DNA of 64,000 bases, taken from contig NC_134844.1 of the NCBI RefSeq assembly GCF_965363235.1, forward strand, positions 77,593,244-77,657,243. Direction: 5' to 3'. The stretch is from Mytilus galloprovincialis (Eukaryota > Mollusca > Bivalvia > Mytilida > Mytilidae). This document shows, piece by piece, positions 12,701-24,775 of this stretch. Both the position numbers and the translations under genes were made by a program. The stretch's first letter is position 1. Every line of letters starts with the position of its first letter. The notes under the pieces are model-generated. The model ran no database searches. It saw only the letters and a program-made list of their open reading frames with translations, and had not been told where the DNA came from.

Positions 12701-14440
12701 GTACAAGTTCCTGTACAAAATCAATTGAGAATTTATGTCAATCTGAGTATTTTGCAGGTATTGGTTTGTTGTTTCCTGGTCAATGCATGTGTCTCTCATA
12801 ATCTATTATACTTTTCAATATAATTGGCAAAAACAAAACAATGGATCTATTAGTGGCCATTACTCCAAGAGAGATTGACATGGTTTTTAGCAAAAAAAGG
12901 AAGGTACGTTTGTTGTGTGGCTGATTATTACAATAAAACATACAAAAAGTGCCTGTGATATTAAAGAAAACAATGATAAACTCCAAAAAATTAAACAAAT
13001 CATGACCAAATCAATTGAAAAATCTAAGACAATTTTACAAAAATGAAAAGTACATGAAGTATGATTTTTTTTTATTTTATTGTTAACAAATATTGGATTA
13101 AAAACATCTATTCCACACTTTTGAAATTCATATGTCTACCACAGATTATTTCTTATTTTTTTGTATAGATATCAATAAACACTGGTTAAAACTGACAATT
13201 ACAGGATAATAACTTGGTGTTGGTTTTAAAAAAAAAAATCAGATTTTTTTTTGTGGTAGATACATGCAGGTTATACTCGTTTCACTTTGCTCTGATTGTT
13301 TTCGAAATAATGGCATAAACAGCAGTTAAAAAAAATTTCAGGGGCATTTAACTTTACCAGATATATTCTTTTTTCTCTAATTGCTATATTTTTTCGTGAG
13401 AAACTGAAGCTTGAACTTCATGTTCTATTTCTAACAATGAAGGCCAAATCTGATGAACAGAACAATTAACCAGATTATATAAACATTGGACGATTATCAA
13501 AATAAAAAAAAATCATACATTGCTAGATTTGTAACTTTATTCCATGTTTAATAATACTGAAATGTTTGACTAAATGTATTCTATTAGTCATAAGACAGTT
13601 GAAGCATTATTTTTTACATTTTGTTAATAATTTGGATTTTGAAAGCGCAGATAACAATCGGTGTAGATCTTTAACATGTTTAATGAAATTTGCAAATTTC
13701 GAGAGTTTTTTATGTTATTCATGCGGGAGACAGTTTATGTTCAAAATTGTGTGTTTTATCATATTTTACTGCTGTATTTAAGAGAAGAAAAAAAAAGACT
13801 ATCTTTGTTGGTGTCATATTGTTTCAACTTTGATACGTAAGGGGAAATATCTCAAATAAAGACACTTAAAAAAATTGTTATGAATTTATCTATTTTCTCA
13901 AAAAACAGGAGAACGAGTCCGATGACCCAACTTTTTTCTTTTTAATTCGATTGCCTATTTATTGGACTATCATCTTAAATTTTATCTTAAATTTTTACAC
14001 AAGTTATTTGAGCTATTACTTTTAGAACTACAACACCGCTCGCGTGTCAATCGGAAGTTGTGACGTTTAATCCTGCACGTGACAAGTGGCTTCGACTAGG
14101 TATATGTCGGTTTTTCTACTGAAGGTCAGTGGTTCTTCCTGAACACCCCGGCGTCTCCATAAAAAAGGGCAATTATGATAAAGCAGAAAAATGCAGAAAG
14201 TTGAACACCAATTATTTGTTGATTCTGATCTTATGCTTTAAGGAAATGGCAATTTTTGTGTTACTTTCCGGATGAACAGAGAAAACAAATTTAATAAAAT
14301 ACTATCTTTATCCTGGCCTGAGAGTAGAACAAAAATTGTCTGGTCGCCTTTCAACAGGAAACAAATATTTTGACCCGATCAAATTTGCAAGCAATGCTCT
14401 TTCAAAACAAAATGATCGTCCTCTAACTTTGAACAAATAA
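12700..14440. other. No gene recognised
   Basis: This is AT-rich sequence with long homopolymer runs and only short open frames lacking domains or splice context. Nothing specific can be called. Confidence 0.5.
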
Positions 14441-14444
14441 TAAT

Positions 14445-14660
14445 AAAAAGAAGATGTGGTATGATTGCCAATAAGACAACTGTCCACAAGAGACCAAAAT
14501 GACACAGTCATTAACAAATATAGGTCACCGTACGGCCTTTAACAATGAACAATAAAGCCCATACCGCAAAGTGAGCTATAAAAGGCCCCGATATGACAAT
14601 GTAAAACAATTCAAACGAGAAAACTAACGGCCTTATTTATATAAAAATGACCATATATAA
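14445..14660 (-). repeat. Repeat family D copy
   Basis: The minus-strand copy begins at 'agaagatgtggtatgattgc' and runs through 'ggtcaccgtacggcc' to 'gaaaactaacggcctt'. It matches 10,030-10,225 in reverse. Confidence 0.75.
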
Positions 14661-15469
14661 AAACGAGTATATCAACCATCATAATGTTACTTGCCATTAA
14701 ATGCAGAGATGAGTTATTAACATGTCAACTTTTATTAAGAAATGTTTCCAACAATACCAATTGTTAACGACGTGTAGACGATTATATTCAGATGGTGATT
14801 ATCTCCCTTGTACATGTTGTATTACATTTTTAAACACATTATTTATACTAAAGCAAATAAGGCATATCAAACACGATAGTATTTACTGTCGTTAATTGAT
14901 ATGTTAAATGTACATACTATTACAAAGCATACATACAAAATTATTACTTTAAACAAGTAAAACGACTGTAAAATGTGAACTTCCACCAGGAAGGTAAACA
15001 ACTGGTAAATGTATCACGTGACTTGCTATGACATTTAAATATCACTATGATAAAATTGTATAATTATCAAGTGCTATTCGCGGTAAATTCAAACCACGAA
15101 CATCTTAATGGTAAAAGTTTGATTTGGGCGATTTAAAAAAAAACCCGCCAACTAACACTTAATCTAATTAATAAAATACTTTATAAATACAAACATACTT
15201 TCATGTACTGGATTAATTAAATAACTAATCAAAGAATTTCAATAGTCTGGGACTATATATGATACGAGGTAAATTTTCAAGAGAAAACGGAATTAATACT
15301 CATTAAACTTGTGTCTCCTAGACAGAAGTTTTACGGTCTGACAGGCTCATATAAACATTATTTACTTTTCTACATTGGCTAGAGCTATATGGAAGGGTTG
15401 AGATCATTTTCGAGTGTCAAGTCCCATCAATATGACATGTCACAAGCTAGATAAACATTTTTAAGGAAC

Positions 15470-15850
15470 AGTGTCATTGAATAACCGTTTCACAGATGAT
15501 TTCGGATATGTTAATTATGTCGTTTCTTCTAAACCCCTCCTTTTCACACATGTTATCTGCCGATTTAGACTAGTTACCAGATTTGTAATAACATACGTAA
15601 CACAAAGGGTGCAACATGTGGGGAAGGATCTATTTTCTCTTCTAAAGCACCTGAGATCACCCCCAGTTTTTGGTTCGTGTAGCTGTGAAACGGTTATTCA
15701 ATAACAAATGTTCTTTAGTCTTTAGTTTGCTATGTTTTGTCTTCTTAACTATTGCATTTTGTTTGTTTGTCTTTTTATTTTGAGCCATGGCGTTGTAAGT
15801 TTTTTTAATCGATGAACTTGTTTGTCCCTCCAATATATTTCGTTTCTCTT
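15470..15850 (+). repeat. Repeat family C copy with an inverted end inside
   Basis: This copy opens with 'gaataaccgtttcacag' (15,479-15,495). The same sequence returns in inverted form as 'ctgtgaaacggttattc' near 15,683-15,699, in place of the usual continuation. The 'gagccatggcgttgtaag' block then follows. This looks like a rearranged copy or one C element joined to the reversed end of another. Confidence 0.65.
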
Positions 15851-16589
15851 TGTGCTTAGAGGTGAAACGTGTATACTGCAAGATCAGGGTATCCCTTAAA
15901 AACCTCAAAACCTCTCAAAAATCGTAAAACCATTTTAAGGAATCGAACTGCAAACAATTTGTTCAAACTTGTTTACCTTTCGATTTTATATCAATCAGTA
16001 TGATGTTCTGTTGTTGAATTCGATCAATTTGCGTTAACGAAACAACACATACATGTAGTGTATATCATTGGAAAGAGGAGAACAAGACTCATTAAAATGT
16101 CGATGTATTCATTGTCTACAGTGGTCATGTTTTATAGATAAGTTGGATGAAATGTCAAAATCAAAATTTCATGGAAAACGCAGATTCAATTTAAACTGCT
16201 AACCGTCCCTGCGTATAAGAATGAAGAGCAAAACGTTTTCAAAATCAAATCATATACATGATATAATCAGGACTAATTTTAATATTCTGATGCCAAACGA
16301 ATCGAGATTGTCAAATGTTTATTTTGGTACATTTACTACTTTATTTAGCTGTTGAAAAAACATGATCTTAGCCTTATATTATTGAAATACTAAAATAAAA
16401 ATGATGACGTGAAATGTGTAAAATAGCCAACATCCTGATCAAGGCACAAGAAGTCCATGGACACAAGAAAGGAAAAACCAAACACCCGGAGGCTGTCATT
16501 TACTGGCCTTTAATTTATGTATCATTTTCATTTTGCTCAGACTCTTTTCTGACACCGGAATTCAACTTTTTTTTTAATGTACGCATTGC

Positions 16590-16930
16590 TATTTGTTTGT
16601 TTATACTAAATTGTCTAGATATATAGGGGTGGATTAAGATCTCACAAAACATATATATCCACTGCAATATTGTGCCTGTTTAAAGGAGCCTCTGGCCTTT
16701 GTAAGTGTTGTATTCTTTTTCAACTTTAGTTAATTTATATGTTTCGGATTTAAGTGTGAAGTTTATTTTTGTTGAACTAGTACACTATTTGTTAAGGGAC
16801 CCGTAAAAGCCAGTGTCCGGTTGCAAAACTGTCTTGCTGTGTTAACGACCCATTAGTGGACTTGGGTTGTTTCCTGCTAATTGGTTAGGTTGTTCTCTCT
16901 TTGACACATTTTCAGTTTATTGATTTATTC
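16590..16930 (+). repeat. Repeat family I, diverged copy
   Basis: Landmarks in order are a 'ggggtggattaagatctca' block, 'tctggcctttgt', 'acccattagtgg' and 'ttctctctttgacacattt'. They match, loosely, the better copy at 29,105-29,525. Confidence 0.5.
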
Positions 16931-17219
16931 AACTGTCTGCTTGATCCAGTTAAGCCATTTCAATAATTGATTCTTTTAATATTGTGGTGTTACACTCCTG
17001 TATTAGAATAGAGCTTATGGTGGCGCCTGTCAATTGTTGTCCAGTTTGAATAATTTTGCACTATTTTTTTTTAGCTTTTTGCTCTGTATGAGAAATTGCT
17101 TTGTGTTGAATGTCGTACTTTAAACTATTATTGTTAACTTTTTATATGTTAGGACTTGGATAGAAGGTTGTTTCATTGTCCTTCACAAGTTTAATGTTTT
17201 TAATATAAACTCGTCATAG

Positions 17220-18700
17220 AATATACTATGCCTTGTACTATCTTAAAATGTGGACAGCTGATAGTGTATTCTCAGTATGTTCCTGGTTGATGGAAATTAT
17301 TATACATGTTCTAGCTATGTAAGATCCAGGTAAGCTGTGTTCTTACTTCCAAACGCGTATTACCAGACCAAGAAGCAAGGCAACACATACTTTATTTAGT
17401 TGTTTTTGTCTAACACGTCCGGATATCTAATTCTTATCGATCTTTCTCACACTCAACCACAGAGGGAGATTCATTTAAGATATAAAAACGTAAATATCTA
17501 CATAAAAGGTTTTGTCCAGTTTCAATTTACTCAACAGGTATGGCATTTATGTTAACCAGACACATATTTGGCTTTCAATCAAATGTTAAGGAATGTTAAG
17601 AGTTAATGACAGTTGAAGGTATTATTTTGTAAACCAATGATATTATATTTTACGTGATAAACCATTATCCGGTTCTATAAATTTCAATTTAGAGTGCAGA
17701 TCTAAGAAAGACTTTTCTAATACACGTTAGATTGTTGATTTGGATAGACAATACTTATGCTGTTCCCAAATGGATTGGGCGTCTATAGTTACTGTAGTGA
17801 ATGTTCACAGTACTGCAAAACTGAGGTAGAGGATAACAAACGAGAATTCAAATTTCAAATTCAAGGACAAAAAGACATCGCCATAGCAAAAACATGACGT
17901 AAAGTCATCAAAACATAACATATAAAAACTGTGAAATCGAAAAACGACTGGAGCACTAGATCCCCTCAAGAAGGTGAATGAAAGATTTGATCCTACGCCA
18001 CACTTGACATCCCACTAGTTCCTCATGAAAGCACACATTGTGATACTTTACGTATAAATCGTTCAAGTCACACTCGAAAAAAAAAAAACGGCGTAGGATT
18101 ATGAAAACAACAATTGGTACATGTCCATCGGTATAAGCACTGCTACAAACTTTCAGAAAAAAACTGATGAAAAAACTGTAAAAAACAGGGGAAAAATATT
18201 CAACAAAGACCATCAAATATTGTAGTCCACACCAAAATTCCAACCTGACCACATACCTAAAAGCTGTACAATTTAAAAAAATGCAACGTCATAATAACGT
18301 AAGAAGACAAGTTTTAATATTATGTTAAAGAAAGAGGAATATCTCTCTCTTGAAATGTGTGAAATAATAAGCTGCACATCTACTTAAAGAAACGGGTGAC
18401 CGCTAAAAAATAATGTTCTTCCATTTCTTAAACCAATGCATACAACATCATAAACTTAGTCTTCTGTGCACGAATTTATAATTTTTTTCGTGTAAATTTC
18501 GTATAATCTTCAATTTTTGTTCTCTCAATCGACAAAAAATTAACAAAAAAGCATGAATAAAAGCACGTGCCTAACATGTAAATTCAGATAATAGTTTATT
18601 TTAAGGACATCCATGCGTATTGTGATCACCGGGTTTTTACGAGATGGGTCACACTGAGGTCACTTTGCATACGGAAAATATGTCGGGGGAATTGCTTCCT
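17220..18700. other. No gene recognised
   Basis: The 98-codon minus frame at 17,956-18,252 has no recognisable domain, and its middle is a long A/T run. The block 'gacagctgatagtgtattct' at about 17,254 recurs at about 21,418, so part of the stretch is repeat. A small perfect hairpin (AATTGCTTCCT, 3-base loop, inverse) lies at 18,690-18,714. Confidence 0.45.
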
Positions 18701-18764
18701 GGAAGGAAGCAATTAAGGTGAAGTAAAGTTCATCTAAATAATCAACGATTAAAAAAAAGTGTTA

Positions 18765-19345
18765 CCAAAACTCATAAACACAGATCAATCTGGATACATA
18801 AAAAATAGATTTATTGGATTTAATTTAAGGCAAATACAGGACATTATAGACTATGCAGATATATATAATAAAGAAGGGGCTATTGTTTTTGTCGATTTTA
18901 AAAAAAGCCTTTGACACTCTTGAATGGAAATTTATGTTAGACACTTTAGATCACTTTGGATTCAATGAATCATTCAAAAATTGGGTTAAAATTTTGTATA
19001 CTGATATTCAAACATGTATAATTAACAATGGGTGGATTTCAGAAATGTTTAAGAATTCAAGAGGGATTAGACAAGGGTGTCCTTTATCTGCTCTACTTTT
19101 TGTCATATCCGTTGAAATATTGGCACTAAGACTTAATACTTAACGAATATATAAAAGGATTTCAGATAAAATTTGATAGAAAAACACATTGTATTAAAAT
19201 AAGCCAATTAGCTGATGACACAACTTTATTTTTTAATGATAAAAATGATATCGAACTAGCATTAAATGAAATTGAAATCTTCGGATCTTATTCCGGATTA
19301 ATTATAAATACAAATAAAACAGAAGGGATATGGATAGGATAACTT
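18765..19345 (+). pseudogene. LINE reverse transcriptase fragment
   Basis: Visible RT blocks are 'TDQSGYIKNRFIG', 'VDFKKAFDTLEW' (around 18,890-18,930), 'SRGIRQGCPLSALLF' (19,055-19,100) and the catalytic 'LADDTTLFF' (about 19,210-19,236). The frame is shifted at the A-run near 18,900, where there is one A too many, and again near 19,135. A stop follows 'EGIWIG' at about 19,340. The YADD-type motif reads LADD, as is common in the Tx1/L1 group. No activity is expected. Confidence 0.85.
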
Positions 19346-19465
19346 AAAAATAGTTAAGACAAAATAGCAAATATTAACTGGACAGATAAATCTGTAAAAG
19401 GGATTTATTTTGGACATAATAATGAAGAATGTGAGAAATTAAATTTTGAAACTAAAATAGATAAA

Positions 19466-20698
19466 ATGGATAAACTAGTTATTCTTTGGAGAAAGAGAAA
19501 TCTCACTATTTTAGGTAAAATCTTGATCATTAAATCTTTGATTATACCACGCTTTACCTTTTTAGCTAGCTCATGCGTACGTCCAGAAAAATATAAAAAA
19601 GAAATAGAAAGAAAATGTTTTAATTTTATCTGGAATGACAAACCAGATAAAGTTAAAAGAAATACGATGATTGGTAGTTATGAAATCGGAGGTTTAAATA
19701 TGATTGACATTGAAAGTCACTTTGAATCACTAAAAGCATCATGGATAGGTAGAATCTTAAATACAGATATGGCCAGATGGCAACTTATACCTTTAAAATT
19801 TTTACAATGCACAGGAAAAAATTGCCTTGCAGTTTATATGAACATGGATTATGATAAAGTTGATCAAAACAAATTATATGGGGGAATAAATATATTAAAT
19901 TTAATAACAAATGTCTTTTTTTTTTTAAATTGGATAAAAGGTAACTTAATTTATATAAATGATATTTTAAATGAAGATGGCGAAATCTCACAAGAAGTAA
20001 TTTTGCAAAAAATTGATAATAAATCCAACTGGATAGCTGAGTTGACATCCCTTAAAAAAGCAATTCCAAAAGATTGGTTACAATGTCTTAGATCAGAGAA
20101 TTCAACAAGAAATAAGGTCAATGTAAAAAGACAATGTTTGTCAATAAATGGTAAATATATTGACATTTCTTTTTTGTGAAATAAGTTATTATATAACAGA
20201 TTAGTAAAGAAAAAAAATGTGAAACCTATTGGTATAAATGTATGGTTAAATGTATTACCATTACAGACAGAATTTCATTGGAAACCATTGTACAACTTTA
20301 TTTTTTACTGTTTAGAAGAAAATAAATTAAAAATGTATCGATGGAAACTTTTACAAAGCATTTTACCTACCAAAAAGTTATTATTTAGATGGAAGGTAAC
20401 AGACAATGATTTATGTAATAAATGCTTTACTGAAGAAGATTATCAACATTACATTATGTTATGTTCTTTTTTGCACGATTTTGGGAGAAAAATTCATAAA
20501 GATCTTGTTTTTGGCTATAAAATATCTGATAAATATAAATATTACTTTGGCCTTAACTTTCTTATAACTATTATTGGGTTTTCAATTTATAAATCCTACT
20601 ATGGATCTGATCAGAAAATGAAAAGACTTGATGTTTTTTGTCTATTCATTAGAGAATTTACAAACGAATGTATTATTCAACATGTTCAAAGAAGTTAA
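19466..20698 (+). pseudogene. LINE C-terminal region
   Basis: There are two open stretches, 19,466-20,179 and 20,219-20,698. The first continues the RT thumb and connection ('LTILGKILIIKSLIIPRF', 'GGLNMIDIESHFESLKASWI'). The second ends in a zinc-knuckle-like block (LCNKC...EEDYQHYIMLC) typical of the C-terminus of these LINEs. They are separated by a stop near 20,179. The frame ends at 20,698 before the 3' tail. Confidence 0.8.
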
Positions 20699-21724
20699 AA
20701 GAAGATAAATTTTTAGTTAATGTTAAGAAACATTTATTAGATTGATGTTTTATTTATCAATATAATAGAATTGAAATTTATATGTATTCTTCACAAGAAG
20801 CTTAGACTTGTTGAAGACAATGTAACAAGCAACTGATGGAAATAAAGGAATTTTAAATTAAAAAAAAATTTCTTCTAAATATGAATAAATTAAAGAATTT
20901 TTCTTGAGAAAAAAGTATTTGTACATAAGTTTTATAATAAAAACTATCTATTGAGTTTATTATAAATAAGCATATTGAATTTCATTATTTTTTTTTTGAT
21001 TTGAGGTTTCTTATGACTTTAAGGTAAATCACAAAATTAAATGTTGTTAACAGAATGTCTCCCATTGAATTTATAAGCAAACAATTAAAAAATTTTGTTG
21101 AATGAGAAATGAAAGAACAATGTAAATGCATTATCAATCGACCGAAATAGGTACCATCGGATAATTGCCCAATTACAAGTACAAATAATGATAAAAAGAT
21201 GTCACCCTGAGGTAAATATGCTTTAAGAACCAAAAGAATAAGATGTGAACTGGTACAACACCTCGGTTGCTATTAGTTTAAAGGTTTTCATACAAATTCA
21301 ATTGCTAATTATAGTTTTCGATAAAAAAAAATTACTGATAGAGGTAAACAAGCTAATGTGGGGATTAGTATTGTTACAGAGATTATCGTTATATTCCCTA
21401 CACCAGGAAACATATCGACAGCTGATAGTGTATTCTTAGTATAAAATGTAGAAAGTAAATATCAAAATAAACGTGTGCATAAAAATTAATAGATTATGAG
21501 CTGGATCGGAAAGTTTTGATATAAATTAATTGTTTCAAATAAATATATTCCAGAATTACGTTTTGGTATTTCTTCAAGTTATTTTATGTCAGTTCTTTTT
21601 TCGGACACCTTCATTTTTAAGTATTGCATAATATGTATAAATAACCATTTTATTTAACACGAAAATAAACATTATAGCATTTATAACAACAGTAGTTCAA
21701 ATAAAAGAGTTGCATAACGATTAC

Positions 21725-21800
21725 AGTTTGCATCACTGAAGAGACATGTATTGTCGAAATGCGCATCTGGTGCAAGAAAATTAGTACCGTTAATTTTATT
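21725..21800 (+). mobile_element. Hammerhead-bearing short repeat
   Basis: This is a short insertion containing the ribozyme described at 21,730-21,773, followed by 'aagaaaattagtaccgttaa'. The corresponding place in duplication copy 1 (near 3,700) lacks it, so it arrived after the duplication. The full element borders are uncertain. Confidence 0.5.
21730..21773 (+). ncRNA. Hammerhead ribozyme, CUGAAGA class
   Basis: Every core element is present on the plus strand. Stem I is GCATCA (21,730-21,735) with TGGTGC (21,768-21,773), six pairs with one G-U. The core is CTGAAGA (21,736-21,742), fitting CUGANGA. Stem II is GACA/TGTC with a TGTAT loop. GAAA follows at 21,756-21,759, then a very short stem III (TGCGCA) and UC at the cleavage site, with the cut after 21,767. 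A minimal stem III is known in hammerheads of Penelope-like elements and retrozymes. Folding is by eye. Confidence 0.75.
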
Positions 21801-21999
21801 TATGATAATATAATGTGCTTTGTAATTTATTTCTACAAATAGAGCTCATGTACCATGTAACGAGGAATATAACAATTGCTATTCATTGTCTTCCAGTCGT
21901 TTGATGTGTTTGAGCATGGGATTTTTAGTTCGATACTTTTTATGTTACTTTTTCCATAGAATTCCTGTTGACTTAAATACAGTTTACATGTTGAATTGC

Positions 22000-22203
22000 T
22001 TAGCCCTGTTTGAAGTCGCACAATCTGAAACAATGAACGACCGCATCCGTTATTTTTTCCCTACATTTCGTAGCCATAATTCCTTTTGACAAACAATTGT
22101 TAAAATTCCTCTGAAATGAACGACCACAATTCGATTGGCACGTTGCTGATATTGCTACGATCATCTGGAGAAAGATAAGTGCCACCATCAATCTTTGAGC
22201 CAT
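22000..22203 (-). CDS. Six-cysteine secreted peptide
   Basis: This encodes 67 residues. A hydrophobic N-terminus (MAQRLMVALIFLQMIVAISA) is a clear signal peptide, probably cut before TCQSN. The mature part of about 47 residues has six cysteines spaced C-X3-C-X10-C-X9-C-X10-C-X3-C, ending CFRLCDFKQG. The symmetric CX3C ends suggest a disulfide-linked helical hairpin, though this is inference. A splice acceptor (22,209-22,207) lies just before the ATG, and the matching untranslated first exon and TATA box are at 23,893-23,990. A broken paralogue is at 3,816-4,019. The spacing does not match mytilin, myticin, mytimacin or big defensin as I know them. An antimicrobial or toxin-like role is possible but unproven. 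Confidence 0.75.
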   Translation of the reverse strand: MAQRLMVALIFLQMIVAISATCQSNCGRSFQRNFNNCLSKGIMATKCREKITDAVVHCFRLCDFKQG

Positions 22204-22849
22204 TTTCTATAAATATAAAATCAATGAATTATAATAATATACAGACAATCATATAACTGACTAAAACTGTTTTCTGCAATTTCGTTTTCCAAAGATTGTT
22301 TTCCCAGCAGAATTACACAGTCGCATTAGACATGAACCCCTCATCCTTTTGTTTAATATTTTTCTTTAATTAGATTGTTATAAACATATAATGTGTTTAC
22401 TAATGTACACGTGTGCCAATGTTTGATTAGTGCATATTATTGTAAACAAATATAGAAGAAGGGGAAAATATGTAGTATTCAAACTTTAAAAAATAAACCC
22501 ACAAAAAGAAAATAAGTTTATTGAATAATATTGAATATTAGCTAGTCGCATTTTTATTTGTTTCCTGCTTTGTTGTTCGAAAATGAGACTACGATGAGAA
22601 AGACAAAAAAACAATTAAATTTAGTTGAACAATAAAAGTTTTCGCATCACATCTCTACTAAAAATATACAATAAACGACGGGAAAAAAAATATTTGTTTC
22701 TTGATTCTCTTAAAAATGGGATAATCGTAAAAATAGGCGAGATTTTTTTTCTTTAAAAAATGAAGGTGTTATTTTAAAGAATTGTAATAGAAATTATTTT
22801 ATACTTTTAAACTTGATACACATTTAGACTTTTTATATTTTTGTTTCGA

Positions 22850-22904
22850 GCGTCATTGATGAGTCTTTCGTATACGAAACGTGTATTTGGCGAACAAAAG
22901 TGTC
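22850..22904 (+). ncRNA. Decayed hammerhead motif (family B)
   Basis: The order GCGTCA, TTGATGA, GTCTTTCGTATAC, GAAA, CGTGTATT, TGGCG follows the family B ribozyme. The first core base is T instead of C and stem II pairs poorly. It is probably inactive. Confidence 0.5.
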
Positions 22905-23287
22905 AGTCAGGTATAATATTGATGCATTTTTCTAAATGTATTTTGATTTCAGATAAGTGCAGCATGACATTTTAATCCCTAATTTGATGAAAAAAGCAGA
23001 TTAAAGGGAAAATAGCTTTACATCCAGATTTTGCTAATACCTTATTTGTTCAATCTTGAAAAACAAAAATTTGGTTGATATCGTCGAAAGACTGAATTAA
23101 AGTATACCCGCTCAGAAAAAAACGCCTAGCATAATCTCCCCTTGAAGTAAAGTTGTTGATTCTCTTATCAAAGTTGAAGGCGACTAGTATGTACGGTTTG
23201 ACGGTATGTTTTTCATTTGAAACCGTATCATACAACAAACCTACGGTTCGGTATTTATAGTCAGTTTGTCTGTATCCTATTTAGTTC

Positions 23288-23460
23288 TACACATAAAAGA
23301 GGGACAACAGATACCAAAGGGACAGTCAAACTCATAAATCTAAACAAACTGACAACGCCATGGCTAAAAATGAAAAAGACAAACAGACAAACAATAGTAC
23401 CCATGACACAACATAGAAAACTAAAGAATAAACAACACGAACCACACCAAAAACAAGAGG
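23288..23460 (-). repeat. Repeat family C fragment
   Basis: This reads in reverse 'cccatggc...' through 'gacaacgccatggctaaaaa' and 'gaccataccaaaggg'-like blocks of family C. The 128-codon plus-strand frame across it is repeat-derived and not a gene. Confidence 0.75.
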
Positions 23461-23892
23461 AAAAGTCACGTGATAATGTCAAAGATCTAGAATACAGTGA
23501 TTGGATAATACAATTAATATCATCAACATATCGGAGATGTAACCTTACGATTAGTTTTCATCAGGAAGATGAGAGAAAGCTAGAACAGCGTGGTACATTT
23601 TAAAGTGTAAATCTATTTAAATCATTACATTTTAATTGCTTAATTCGCTGAAGAAAACCTAAGCATGTGAACAGAAATATGTCACGTGCTCCGTCTTTTC
23701 AATCTCCACATTGAAACAACAACTATTCAACAACTCTATGAGGTGGTTTTCTCATTTAAGTATTATACAAAATAGAAAAAAACCAAAAAAAAAAAAAACC
23801 AAAAAAACCTGCATTTTATCTAAATAGGATATATTGAAAACCACCAACATGTCTTCAAACAAAAACAAAAAGAAGATAAAAGTCTTACTTAC

Positions 23893-23990
23893 GATATTGT
23901 GCTAAATGGCTTGTTACTGCTGCAGTGGTGAAGTATATACTAGGTGTAAAGATAATGGACTTGGTAAAAACCTTCACGTTTTATATGAAT
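23893..23990 (-). promoter_or_regulatory. Promoter and first exon of the peptide gene
   Basis: The minus strand shows ATATAAAACGTGAAGG (TATA at 23,978-23,987). An exon follows through 'cttcaccactgcagcagt' to the donor GTAAGTAAG at 23,892. It matches copies at 5,633-5,745 (-) and 45,579-45,673 (+). The intron to the coding exon acceptor at 22,207 is about 1.7 kb. The first exon is untranslated on this reading. Confidence 0.7.
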
Positions 23991-24649
23991 CTCTATATTT
24001 ACTGTTCAAATTAATTAACTCGTTTTGATCGTCATTCTGTGAAATCTTGATAAAATAAGTGAAAATAATATTATCTAATAATTAGAATTGACAAACTGGA
24101 GCCGTTTTAATTATTGGTTTATCTTAAGTGTTCCAAATGATAAAAAGACGCTCTTGTAATACAACACAAGCGGTGTTTTTGGATATTTGATGCACCGGTT
24201 ATCTCGAATTAGTAGTGAAATCGTCCTAAACAATTTTTGCATTCAGTGTTAATGGTCATCTTGTACGTCATTTCGGTCATTTGGTCGATGTTTTGCTAAT
24301 AAAAAAATCAATTTTCAATTGTTTTTATACTCCAATCCGGTCAAGTTTTGCGTCACTTATTCCAATCGCCTTTACTGAATTAATTAAGCTAATTTTGAGT
24401 AATTATCTTTCAAATCGATATTTCCTTTCTTGGCACATCTATCAAGAATGAATTATTACAAATACAAATAAAAGTATGATATTGGACTTTAGTCGATTTA
24501 AAATGATTCAATCAATTTTCCCAAATATTTTGGTGGTGTTTCTGTTCGGAAGCCGACTTAAGCCGAAATCTGCCGAAACCAATGCATTTTAAATCAAATG
24601 GTGTTGGTTTTTCTATTTGAATGGACACTTACCATTTTGGAACCATTTA

Positions 24650-24775
24650 TTACTTGCTGTTCGGTGATATCTAAGGCTCCGTGTTGAATACCGTACTTTG
24701 ACGTAATATGACTGTGCCTTTTCATAGACTTGGATGGAGAGTTGTCTCATTGCCGCTCATACCACATTTTCTAAT
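24650..24775 (+). repeat. Repeat family K copy
   Basis: This runs from 'tgctgttcggtgatatct' to 'tggatggagagttgtctcat' and 'gctcataccacat'. Its partner in duplication copy 1 is at 6,395-6,515, so it was there before the duplication. Confidence 0.6.

Larger units (their letters stand above)
18750..20870 (+). mobile_element. 5'-truncated Tx1/L1-type LINE
   Basis: Only the second half of a LINE open reading frame remains, from inside the reverse transcriptase domain to the 3' tail. Upstream, endonuclease and the first reverse-transcriptase blocks are absent, the usual result of incomplete reverse transcription. After the coding part there is a short 3' untranslated region with AATAAA (20,841-20,846) and an A-rich tail ending near 20,870. 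Target site duplications were not convincing. It lies inside copy 2 of the segmental duplication and has no counterpart in copy 1, so it inserted after that event. Confidence 0.85.

Noticed and set aside
17956-18252. 98-codon minus-strand frame
   Set aside because: Biased composition from A/T runs, no domain, signal peptide or splice context.
23217-23603. 128-codon plus-strand frame
   Set aside because: Contains the reverse of family C and ends in ordinary intergenic sequence.
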